A stretch of 5,585 nt of DNA from Bacilli bacterium (GCA_028703035.1 JAQVNR010000070.1:1-5585), one strand, 5' to 3'. Shown: positions 1 to 5,410, numbered from the stretch's first letter. The notes: generated by a model from the letters alone, not told the origin. Translations and numbers: made by a program.

Positions 1-5
1 TTCAT
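1..5 (-). CDS. Start of a leftward gene cut by the window edge
   Basis: An ATG on the minus strand at 5-3 is preceded by a strong ribosome binding site (AAGGAG at 17-12, 6-nt spacer). Only the start codon and two bases of the next codon (AA) are inside the window, so the product cannot be identified. The gene lies just beyond a broken Y-family polymerase, in sequence with no polymerase similarity. It could therefore be the transposase or another gene of an element that interrupted the polymerase, but nothing visible proves that. Confidence 0.4.
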
Positions 6-10
6 AAGTA

Positions 11-19
11 TCTCCTTCT
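11..19 (-). promoter_or_regulatory. Ribosome binding site of the left-edge gene
   Basis: The minus strand reads AGAAGGAGA here, a near-ideal Shine-Dalgarno sequence 6 nt before the ATG at position 5. It is the main reason for calling a gene start there. A possible -10 TATAAT for this gene lies at 79-74 on the same strand, but it has no convincing -35. Confidence 0.5.
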
Positions 20-94
20 GGCACTTGCCATTTTATTTACAGGTCAAGCCTGTATTACCCTTTGTACCAAGGTATTATATTTAATTCATAAATC

Positions 95-268
95 TTAAAA
101 ATTGATTGACTCCAGCATTGATCCATCGCCTCTAGCTTTATCGGCGACAACTAAGGGTGTCTTAAATGGATCAAGGCCTCTTAAAACACATTCGACAGAT
201 GCGTAGAAGTTTTTTAAATCAATACATAAAATATTACGATTTATTTGATGTTTTACAACATCTTCCAT
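95..268 (-). pseudogene. N-terminal fragment of a Y-family DNA polymerase (UmuC/UvrX-like)
   Basis: The reading frame from ATG 268 to TAA 95 encodes 57 residues. Residues 13-50 carry the N-terminal signature of lesion-bypass Y-family polymerases: ILCIDLKNFYASVECV (13-28), with the first metal-binding aspartate at D17 and the nucleotide-pocket F21-Y22, followed by RGLDPFKTPLVVAD and RGDGS. In full-length members (about 400 residues) the GS is followed by a stretch like VLAVSP and then the rest of the palm, finger, thumb and little-finger domains. Here the sequence becomes MLESINF and stops. The second acidic catalytic cluster and all DNA-binding domains are missing, so it cannot polymerise DNA. 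The start is well supported by an AAGGGGGGAT ribosome binding site 6 nt upstream and a strong promoter at 292-320. Other frames downstream show no clear continuation. I read it as a gene truncated by deletion or insertion; a residual short peptide may still be made. Confidence 0.8.
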
Positions 269-291
269 TAAAATCCCCCCTTGGTTTACCT

Positions 292-320
292 ATTATAATC
301 AATGATCTTTTAGAATGCAA
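292..320 (-). promoter_or_regulatory. Sigma-A type promoter of the polymerase fragment
   Basis: On the minus strand a -35 TTGCAT (320-315) and a perfect -10 TATAAT (297-292) are separated by exactly 17 bp. The start codon at 268 follows about 24 bp after the -10, with the G-rich ribosome binding site between. This is the best promoter by consensus in the window. Confidence 0.75.
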
Positions 321-321
321 G

Positions 322-333
322 GTAAATATTTAC
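322..333. promoter_or_regulatory. Perfect 12-bp palindrome abutting the -35, possible operator
   Basis: GTAAATATTTAC is perfectly self-complementary and ends one base upstream of the -35 hexamer of the polymerase promoter. Y-family polymerase genes of this kind are commonly damage-inducible, so a repressor site is expected near the promoter. The palindrome does not match the Bacillus LexA box (GAAC-N4-GTTC), so its binding protein is unknown. Short AT-rich palindromes also arise by chance. Confidence 0.3.
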
Positions 334-445
334 AACGTTTTTAATGTTTTCAATCATTAAAACCCTTTAATCGCTTTAGTACGATTTATTCGACTTCACT
401 TTTTGTTTTGGTTGTTTTATTTATAATTTGGTTGACCTTATTTTC

Positions 446-484
446 ATTAAAAAAGCTTCTTAAATTTAATGTTTAAGAAGCTTT
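446..484 (-). terminator. Rho-independent terminator of the metal-transport operon
   Basis: A perfect 13-bp stem (AAAGCTTCTTAAA at 452-464 pairing with TTTAAGAAGCTTT at 472-484) encloses a 7-nt loop. On the minus strand the stem is followed by a T-run (about six T, 454-449). It begins 12 bp after the stop codon of the HMA gene, with a short ATT repeat between. It ends the leftward operon and isolates it from the polymerase remnant. Confidence 0.9.
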
Positions 485-495
485 CATTATTATTA

Positions 496-729
496 TTATA
501 AATCAGATACTCTTGAATTTTTAACGTCATACCCTAATTTAGTTATTGCATTTTCGATTGTTGCAATATCTACTTGCGCTTCGTCAAAGTTCAATTTAAC
601 TTTACTAGCATTAAACATTACATCAACACTTTCTTTATCAACACCTTTTAAACCTTTAACTGCATTATTAATTTTTTGTAAACATGATGGACATGATAAT
701 GTTTCTAACTGTATTGTTGTTTTTTTCAT
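496..729 (-). CDS. Free-standing heavy-metal-associated (HMA) domain protein
   Basis: This 77-residue soluble protein is a single HMA fold of about 68 residues plus a short tail. The metal-binding loop is LSCPSC (residues 11-16, cysteines C13 and C16), the CxxC found in CopZ-type chaperones and in the N-termini of P1B ATPases. The ending AITKLGYDVK (61-70) is also typical of the fold. It would bind a metal ion through the two thiolates. The usual methionine two residues before the first cysteine is replaced by leucine (L11). The start lies 1 nt after the stop of the ATPase gene, and its ribosome binding site (AAAGGAG) lies within the last ATPase codons, so the two genes are co-transcribed and probably translationally coupled. 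Because the ATPase has no HMA domain of its own, this protein may act as its detached metal-binding domain or chaperone. The metal is not shown by the sequence. Confidence 0.9.
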   Translation of the reverse strand: MKKTTIQLETLSCPSCLQKINNAVKGLKGVDKESVDVMFNASKVKLNFDEAQVDIATIENAITKLGYDVKNSRVSDL

Positions 730-730
730 T

Positions 731-2596
731 TTAATTTTCTCCTTTTTTTGTTTTTAAACTATATTTCATTAATCGCATTCCATTAAAAATAACTACTAAG
801 ATACTTGCTTCGTGAACTAACATTCCAACTGACATACTCATCCATTCACTAAATAGTAAAGCAGTTAATAACACGATTACTACTCCTACAGCGATAATGA
901 TATTTTGTTTCATATTTCTTGCTGTTTTTTTAGTTAATCCTAAAGCATAAGGTAACTTACTGAAATCTGAATTCATTAAAACAATATCACTTGTTTCAAT
1001 TGCAACATCAGTTCCTGAACCCATTGCAATTCCAATTTCTGCTGTTGCAAGTGAAGGACTATCATTAACGCCATCACCAACAAAGGCTACAATTTTACCT
1101 TCACTTTGTAATTTCTTAATATAATTTTGCTTATCATCAGGCAACATATTACCAAACGCTTGTGTTAACCCTAATTCTTTTGCAACTAAATCAACTGTAC
1201 CTTGATTATCACCTGATAAAACGATTAATTCTTTAACACCCATTTTTTTCAGTTGATCTAAATCTTTTTTAACATTTGGTCTAATTTTATCTTTAATTCC
1301 CATTAAAGTTTTCAATTTACCATCAACTGCTGTCATTACTATTGATTCCCCTGCTTTTTCAAAAGCATTAATATCATTAATTTCTTCTTCAGTTAAAGCA
1401 ATGTTAAACTCATCCATGATTTTTTTATTTCCAATAACAATAGTCTTACCATTGACAATAGCAGTAATACCGCCACCTTTAACAACATGTGTTTCACTTA
1501 CTTCAAATTCTTTAACGTCATCTATAAAGTCAACAACTGCATTTGCTAGTGGATGATCTGATTCTGATTCAACAGCTTTTAAATAAGCTAGTGTATCTCC
1601 TAATTTACCATAATACTTAACATTAGTAACTTTTGGACTACCAATTGTTAATGTTCCTGTTTTATCAAAAACAAATGCATCAACACGACTGAAATCACTA
1701 ATCACTTCACTACCTTTTAATAAAACGCCATTTTTAGCGCCGTTACCAATACCAGCAACGTTTGATACGGGAACACCTATTACTAATGCACCTGGACAAC
1801 CTAAGACTAATACAGTAACTGCTAACTCAACATCTTTCCAAATAAAGAAAACGATAATTCCTAAAATTAAAACTAAAGGTGTATAATATTTTGAAAACTT
1901 ATCGATGAATCGCTCTGCTTCTGATTTAGAATCTTGAGCTTCTTCAACTAATTCAATAATTTTACCAAACGTTGTATCTTCACCAACTTTTTCAGCTTCA
2001 ATTTGAATCGTTCCATTTTCTAAAATCGTACCTGCAAATACATTGACTCCTTGTGTTTTACTTACCGATACACTTTCACCTGTAATACTTGCTTCGTTAA
2101 CATAACCTTCACCAGTAATTACTTTACCATCAACCGGTACTTTAGCACCAGTTTTTACTAATAAAATATCGCCTACAATAACATCGTAAATGTCAACTTC
2201 TTCAAAACTTAAATCTTCCATTTGTTTAAAAGCTGTTTCAGGAGCCATTTCAGTTAATGCTTTAATTGCTGACCTTGTTTTATTTAGAGTTTTTTGTTCT
2301 AAATAACTTCCAAAGAGAAACAGAAATGTTACAATTGCTGATTCTTCAAAGTTTTTAATTATAAATGCACCAATTACAGCAATTGTAACTAAAACATCAA
2401 TACTAACAACCTTTACTCTTAGTGCTTGATAAGCTTGAATTGCAATTGGAGCAATTCCGATAACAGATGCAATTATTAAAGCAACTTCGAAAATCAATTC
2501 ATTTTTAAATGCGTAATGTGAAACAAACGCAACAACAATTAAAAATAAACTTATAAAAGAAATTTGTGTCTTTTTTTGTAATATATATCTTTGCAT
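731..2596 (-). CDS. P1B-type heavy-metal-transporting ATPase with CPG motif
   Basis: This 621-residue membrane pump drives metal ions across the cytoplasmic membrane using ATP. The P-type landmarks are in order: TGES (172-175) in the actuator domain, DKTGT (311-315) with D311 as the phosphorylated aspartate, the P1B-specific HP dipeptide (348-349) in the nucleotide domain, and GDGVND (507-512). Hydrophobic segments lie near 13-30, 36-57, 66-80, 85-100, 239-253, 258-280, 566-583 and 588-606, the usual eight-helix P1B layout. There is no N-terminal HMA domain; one is encoded separately just downstream. The membrane metal motif reads GCPGALVIGVPVS (266-278), so it is CPG rather than the CPC of Cu or Zn/Cd pumps or the SPC of P1B-4. 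The last helix carries HEAS (595-598), close to the HEGS/HEGGT signature of P1B-4 (Fe/Co-type) exporters and lacking the aspartate of Zn/Cd pumps. Substrate is therefore uncertain; an exporter of Fe2+ or a related divalent ion is a reasonable guess. The gene starts 4 nt after the RIC-like gene, with a weak ribosome binding site (AGGG). Confidence 0.93.
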   Translation of the reverse strand: MQRYILQKKTQISFISLFLIVVAFVSHYAFKNELIFEVALIIASVIGIAPIAIQAYQALRVKVVSIDVLVTIAVIGAFIIKNFEESAIVTFLFLFGSYLEQKTLNKTRSAIKALTEMAPETAFKQMEDLSFEEVDIYDVIVGDILLVKTGAKVPVDGKVITGEGYVNEASITGESVSVSKTQGVNVFAGTILENGTIQIEAEKVGEDTTFGKIIELVEEAQDSKSEAERFIDKFSKYYTPLVLILGIIVFFIWKDVELAVTVLVLGCPGALVIGVPVSNVAGIGNGAKNGVLLKGSEVISDFSRVDAFVFDKTGTLTIGSPKVTNVKYYGKLGDTLAYLKAVESESDHPLANAVVDFIDDVKEFEVSETHVVKGGGITAIVNGKTIVIGNKKIMDEFNIALTEEEINDINAFEKAGESIVMTAVDGKLKTLMGIKDKIRPNVKKDLDQLKKMGVKELIVLSGDNQGTVDLVAKELGLTQAFGNMLPDDKQNYIKKLQSEGKIVAFVGDGVNDSPSLATAEIGIAMGSGTDVAIETSDIVLMNSDFSKLPYALGLTKKTARNMKQNIIIAVGVVIVLLTALLFSEWMSMSVGMLVHEASILVVIFNGMRLMKYSLKTKKGEN

Positions 2597-2600
2597 TTTA

Positions 2601-2891
2601 TTACCCTATGTTTTGATAAGCAGTATTTAATTCTTCAAGCATTTCATAAACCGCTTGATAACTTTCACATACATCACTTGGAACTAAATAATTATTAGTT
2701 ATTAGTTTTAATTGCTTAAACTCATCTTCCAATTGATAGTTATTGTTATCTAATTTACTTACTATTTTATTAAATTCGATTACTACATCATGAAACTCTT
2801 GATGATTACCTCCGTGTACTTTTTTAACGATTGGTACAAATTGTTTAAGTGTGTCAAGATTCTTTGCTTTTACTTCCATAAATTGGTTCAT
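2601..2891 (-). CDS. Short RIC/ScdA/YtfE-like protein, possible iron-sulfur repair factor
   Basis: This is a 96-residue, probably all-helical soluble protein. Residues 20-40 (P-I-V-K-K-V-H26-G-G-N-H30-Q-E32-F-H34) resemble the segment of ScdA/YtfE-type iron-sulfur cluster repair proteins that reads KVHGxNHP and supplies ligands to the hemerythrin-like di-iron centre. Full-length RIC proteins are about 220-240 residues; this one has only part of the ligand set (H26, H30, E32, H34; one cysteine, C75), so it may dimerise, bind iron differently or have lost the centre. The frame could also open at a TTG at 2900, but that codon directly abuts the GAGGAG ribosome binding site (2906-2901). The ATG at 2891 sits 9 nt from it, so I chose the ATG. 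It is the first gene of the operon, 4 nt before the ATPase, downstream of an Fnr-like box. The family call rests on one motif and is moderate. Confidence 0.65.
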   Translation of the reverse strand: MNQFMEVKAKNLDTLKQFVPIVKKVHGGNHQEFHDVVIEFNKIVSKLDNNNYQLEDEFKQLKLITNNYLVPSDVCESYQAVYEMLEELNTAYQNIG

Positions 2892-2921
2892 TTTTAACAA
2901 CTCCTCTTTCTTTATACACTT

Positions 2922-2932
2922 ATAGTATCATA
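2922..2932 (-). promoter_or_regulatory. Probable -10 region of the RIC-like/ATPase/HMA operon
   Basis: Two overlapping -10 candidates occur on the minus strand: TATGAT (2932-2927) and TACTAT (2927-2922). Neither has a good -35 at 17 bp, as expected for an activator-dependent promoter. With TACTAT the start site would be near 2915, placing the centre of the upstream palindrome at about -41.5, the classic class II activating position for Crp/Fnr proteins. The exact start is inferred. Confidence 0.5.
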
Positions 2933-2940
2933 TAAAAGTT

Positions 2941-2968
2941 AAAAAAAAATTGACCTAGGTCAATTTTT
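2941..2968 (-). terminator. Possible terminator of the Crp/Fnr gene, overlapping the operator
   Basis: Read leftward, the palindrome forms a stem of about ten pairs around a CTAG loop and runs straight into a T-tract (nine T in total, 2949-2941, partly in the stem). It begins 14 bp after the regulator stop codon. Only three of the stem pairs are G-C, so termination would be weak and some transcripts may read through into the operon. Confidence 0.4.
2945..2968. promoter_or_regulatory. Perfect 24-bp palindrome with Fnr/HcpR-like box TTGACCTAGGTCAA
   Basis: The two arms (AAAAATTGACCT and its complement) are perfectly symmetrical about 2956/2957. The core TTGAC-N4-GTCAA matches the general form of Crp/Fnr sites (Fnr is TTGAT-N4-ATCAA; HcpR-type regulators of nitrosative stress use TTGAC-N4-GTCAA). 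It lies between the Crp/Fnr gene, whose product has the E-x-x-S-R recognition helix expected for such a site, and the operon it probably controls. The operator call is inferred from sequence and position. On the minus strand the palindrome is followed by extra T residues, so it may double as the terminator of the regulator gene. Confidence 0.75.
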
Positions 2969-2982
2969 AACTTCTTTTCATA

Positions 2983-3657
2983 TTAAATTTCATGTAATTT
3001 ATTGAAATTGATGATTTCTATGCCGCGTTGACCTTTTAATTCAATAATACCCTTATCTTTTAAATCTCTTAAGCGTCTACTTAATGTTTCACTAGTTGTT
3101 CCTAACATTGAAGCCCAATCTAATTTTGAAATTGGTAATGTAAAACTACTTTTACCATTACTTAATTCAATAATTGAGACTGCCATTCTTTTTTCAACTG
3201 AAGTCAAATTATGTTGTTCTAATTTATTTTCAGTATCAGATAACCTATTAGTTAATTCATTAATAATTTGAATTGAAATTTCTGGCTTATCAGTCATATG
3301 TGCTCTTAGCTTATGTCCATCTAAAACACAAACCATACTATCTTCTAATGATATTGCATAATCATCAGCAAGTCTATTAGTAAATAATGCTCGCTCACCT
3401 GCAAAGTCACCAGAATTTAAAACTCTAACGACTTGCTCCATACCGTCTTCATTATATCTAGATACTTTAACACTACCTTGGTGAACAACATATAAGAAGG
3501 ATGATTTTTCACCAGCATTGTAAATGGCATCACCTTTTTTAAATGTTTTAACACTAATTAATTCGGTAATACCCGCTTTTTCTTCTTCATTTAAATGTCT
3601 GAATATAGGAACTTTAAATAAACAATTAGCATAATGACTTTTATCTTTTATGTTCAT
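2983..3657 (-). CDS. Crp/Fnr-family transcriptional regulator
   Basis: This 224-residue DNA-binding protein has the standard Crp/Fnr layout: an N-terminal cyclic-nucleotide-binding-type beta-barrel (about 14-120, with GDFAGERALF at 83-92), a long dimerisation helix (about 124-150) and a C-terminal winged helix (about 152-220). The recognition helix reads TSETLSRRLRDL (188-199); E190, S193 and R194 match the E-x-x-S-R of Fnr, predicting a TTGA-type half-site. The only cysteines are C12 and C110, so it lacks the N-terminal four-cysteine [4Fe-4S] sensor of E. coli Fnr. Signal sensing is therefore unknown; haem or nitric oxide binding, as in HcpR-like members, is possible. The start is supported by GGGGGAG 5 nt upstream. 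It is probably the activator of the adjacent operon through the palindrome at 2945-2968, and may control itself through the inverted repeat at its promoter. Confidence 0.93.
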   Translation of the reverse strand: MNIKDKSHYANCLFKVPIFRHLNEEEKAGITELISVKTFKKGDAIYNAGEKSSFLYVVHQGSVKVSRYNEDGMEQVVRVLNSGDFAGERALFTNRLADDYAISLEDSMVCVLDGHKLRAHMTDKPEISIQIINELTNRLSDTENKLEQHNLTSVEKRMAVSIIELSNGKSSFTLPISKLDWASMLGTTSETLSRRLRDLKDKGIIELKGQRGIEIINFNKLHEI

Positions 3658-3666
3658 GATAACTCC

Positions 3667-3698
3667 CCCTTATTGTATTAATTATAACACAATAAGGG
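3667..3698. promoter_or_regulatory. 10-bp inverted repeat enclosing the -10 of the Crp/Fnr gene
   Basis: CCCTTATTGT (3667-3676) and ACAATAAGGG (3689-3698) form a perfect inverted repeat with a 12-bp spacer. On the minus strand the spacer contains a perfect -10, TATAAT (3686-3681); the -35 region is poor. Transcription would start near 3674, so the upstream arm is not transcribed and the repeat would act at DNA level, as an operator over the promoter. It does not match the TTGAC box and is a candidate site for autoregulation or for another repressor. The proximal arm runs into the GGGGGAG ribosome binding site. Confidence 0.5.
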
Positions 3699-3724
3699 TT
3701 TTAATATTGTTTCTAGAGTTATTA

Positions 3725-4738
3725 CTAAATTCTATTTTTTAAATGTCTAACCCAACTAATTATATAAACGATTAAGACTACTGAAACTGTTGTAATTAAA
3801 GTGATATTTAAATTACTATTAATAATTCCGCTTATACGTTCATTAGTCATATTAAAATTATTTGCAATTACAACGATGAATTCATTATTAATTAAATTAG
3901 GAAAAGTTAAAAAGTAAGTCAATGTTCCTAAAGCTAGCAATGCATTAAATGTATCGAATACTAATAATGCCGTTGTTTTAGAACCTTTAATTAAATATAT
4001 TATATAATAATTAATCGATAGTATAAAGATTGAAATAATTAGTATTAATGTAAGACTACGTGGGCCGTCATTAAAGATTGGTTCTAATAATAAATCACCT
4101 TGGTAAAATCCAAAAGCTCCATATTTATTAAATAATATTATAAAAGCTAAACCGAAAATAATTGTAAATAGTAGTTGGAAAACAATTGACATTCTTGTTA
4201 CAGTTTTTTTATTGTTATCGATTTGTTTAGGAACCTCTAACAAATCTTTTACTTTCCAATTATCTAACCATTTATCAACAGCTTTTTTAACAGAATTAAT
4301 ATTATAAGACCAAAACACTAAAACAACTATAGCAAAGCCACCAATTGCAGAACTAATCATATTTTGTAAACTATTTGAAAGAATATAAATAATAGTTCTA
4401 ACTAAATCAGTACTTAATTCAGTTGTGAGTATTTCTACAACAGTAAGTAATAAACCAATTATTGCAAATCCTGGAACAACTATTTTTAAGATTGTTACAA
4501 AATCACTATAGAAAGCCGGTTTAACTAAATAACGATCTTCCTTCTGGTATTTAGCTGCTATTAAGACTGGATTACCTAGTTTATATAATACTTGTTATAT
4601 TTCCAAATCAGTTGGATTTAAATTATTTCCTAGCATATCATAAATATTTGCTTCTAACTCTTTTTTTATTTCAATACGATCAGTTTTATTACATCTTTTT
4701 GTAACAGCATAAATATATTTATCTATTAGTTTATTCAT
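3725..4738 (-). pseudogene. HAAS-domain multi-pass membrane protein, interrupted by an in-frame stop
   Basis: From ATG 4738 to TAG 3725 the frame is open for 337 residues except for one TAA at 4597-4595 (codon 48). Residues 1-75 resemble the HAAS (DUF1700-type) domain encoded next to PadR regulators: the helix KKELEANIYDMLG (25-37) and the downstream VLYKLGNPVLIAAKY (50-64) flank the stop. Membrane segments follow near 83-104, 128-145, 183-203, 229-250, 257-278 and 312-329. Family members commonly have glutamate near the position of the stop, so a single GAA-to-TAA change would explain it. The start overlaps the PadR stop by 8 nt (ATGAATAA), with the ribosome binding site AAGGAG inside the PadR gene, a coupled pair. 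The first methionine after the stop (M127, position 4360) lies at a membrane helix and has no ribosome binding site, so independent restart is unlikely. The rest of the frame is undamaged, which suggests a recent mutation, readthrough or a sequencing error. Confidence 0.8.
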
Positions 4739-5072
4739 TTTTTTCTCCTTTATTTATAATGACCATAATTTCATTATTAATTAATTGCCATTCTTCTTTT
4801 AAAACATTTAATACATTCAGACCATTAGCATTAATAATATAATACTTTCTAGGTCTACTATCCTCAGTATTCCATTTTAAACTAAGTAACCCTTGTTCTT
4901 CTAATCTTCTTAGAAGTGGATATAGTGTACCTGCTTCAATTGCAACACCGATTAATTCTAAATCAGAAAGTAATGCATATCCATACTTTTCTTCTTTTAA
5001 TGCGTTTAAAACAAATAATATTTGTGTCCCTCTTCTTAATTCATTAATTAAGTTAGCTAATATTTTTTCCAT
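4731..5072 (-). CDS. PadR-family transcriptional regulator
   Basis: This 113-residue winged-helix DNA-binding protein has the family signature GTLYPLLRRLEEQGLL (48-63) as recognition helix and wing start, followed by the wing motif RPRKYY (73-78) and a C-terminal helix (about 84-106) used for dimerisation. It begins with the usual helical lead-in ending ILFVLNALKEEKYGYAL (18-34). PadR proteins of this size usually repress their own operon and the neighbouring membrane-protein gene; here that gene overlaps its stop codon and is interrupted. The start is well supported by AGGAGG (5084-5079) 6 nt upstream. The promoter region is abutted by the end of the inverted-repeat element at 5098, which may have changed its expression. 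Confidence 0.93.
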   Translation of the reverse strand: MEKILANLINELRRGTQILFVLNALKEEKYGYALLSDLELIGVAIEAGTLYPLLRRLEEQGLLSLKWNTEDSRPRKYYIINANGLNVLNVLKEEWQLINNEIMVIINKGEKNE

Positions 5073-5090
5073 AACAAACCTCCTCGTATA

Positions 5091-5120
5091 ATAGTAGTGT
5101 AGATTTGAACTATCGTGTAA
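5091..5120 (-). promoter_or_regulatory. Possible PadR promoter spanning the element junction
   Basis: On the minus strand TTACAC (5120-5115) and TACTAT (5096-5091) are separated by 18 bp. The -35 would fall inside the element's terminal repeat and the -10 in the flanking host sequence, making a hybrid promoter. An alternative -10, TATTAT, lies slightly closer to the gene. Neither hexamer is a strong match. Confidence 0.3.
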
Positions 5121-5142
5121 CTTGTAAGGTAATCGTGTAACT
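5112..5142. repeat. Two direct repeats ATCGTGTAACT, 20-bp period
   Basis: Identical 11-bp copies occur at 5112-5122 and 5132-5142. Their GTGTAACT core resembles the complement of the right-end repeats (GTGCGTAA), which supports treating the two sets as matching protein-binding arrays at opposite ends of one element. Confidence 0.65.
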
Positions 5143-5232
5143 CGTTAAATAAGTTTTTCATATATATGTAGAAAATGTTAGATTTTTGGCTTATACTTGA
5201 CTATCTAAAATTTAAAAATAGGGAGGAAATCC

Positions 5233-5317
5233 CCTTTTTTCATAAAAAAAGGCCTGATACGAATTGTATCAAACCTATGCATTCAATATGTGTTGCCTGA
5301 CCTATTTTGATACAATT
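5233..5317. repeat. Nested hairpins in the interior of the element
   Basis: CCTTTTTT (5233-5240) pairs with AAAAAAGG (5245-5252). TGATAC (5255-5260) pairs with GTATCA (5266-5271) as a small hairpin. AATTGTATCAAA (5262-5273) recurs inverted as TTTGATACAATT (5306-5317), so two mutually exclusive folds are possible. The last arm touches the first of the five GCACCCCT repeats. This may be what is left of a transposase-gene terminator plus end sequence. Confidence 0.5.
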
Positions 5318-5410
5318 ACGCACCCCTAGAAAAATCTGCGCACCCCTAAGCGTTTTTTACGCACCTCTAGTGAGATTTTACGCACCCCTGCTAAAAAGTT
5401 ACGCACCCCT
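5318..5410. repeat. Five direct repeats of ACGCACCCCT, 20-21-bp period
   Basis: The GCACCCCT cores begin at 5320, 5340, 5361, 5382 and 5403, giving spacings of 20, 21, 21 and 21 bp, close to two helical turns. The third copy reads GCACCTCT and the second is preceded by TGC rather than TAC. The sequences between cores are unrelated. All copies would lie on one face of the DNA, as expected for a cooperative protein-binding array. Confidence 0.8.

Noticed and set aside
43..48. Additional Fnr-like sites at TTGACC sequences (43-48 minus strand, 432-437 plus strand)
   Set aside because: Only half-sites are present; the symmetrical GGTCAA partner is missing at both places.
166..360. Rightward 64-codon open frame opposite the polymerase fragment
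   Set aside because: It has no ribosome binding site or recognisable domain, and its coding strand is antisense to a clear Y-family polymerase signature and its promoter.
2892..2900. TTG start for the RIC-like protein (99 residues)
   Set aside because: The TTG directly abuts the GAGGAG ribosome binding site, whereas the ATG three codons later is at normal spacing.
4360..4362. Independent gene start at the ATG after the nonsense codon
   Set aside because: There is no ribosome binding site upstream, the methionine lies at a membrane helix, and the upstream frame continues the same protein.
5318..5410. CRISPR array
   Set aside because: The repeats are only about 8-10 bp with 11-13-bp gaps, far below CRISPR sizes, and there are no cas genes.
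5318..5410. Plasmid replication iterons
   Set aside because: The 21-bp period would fit iterons, but no replication protein gene is present and the flanking inverted repeat with TG...CA ends fits an insertion-element terminus better.
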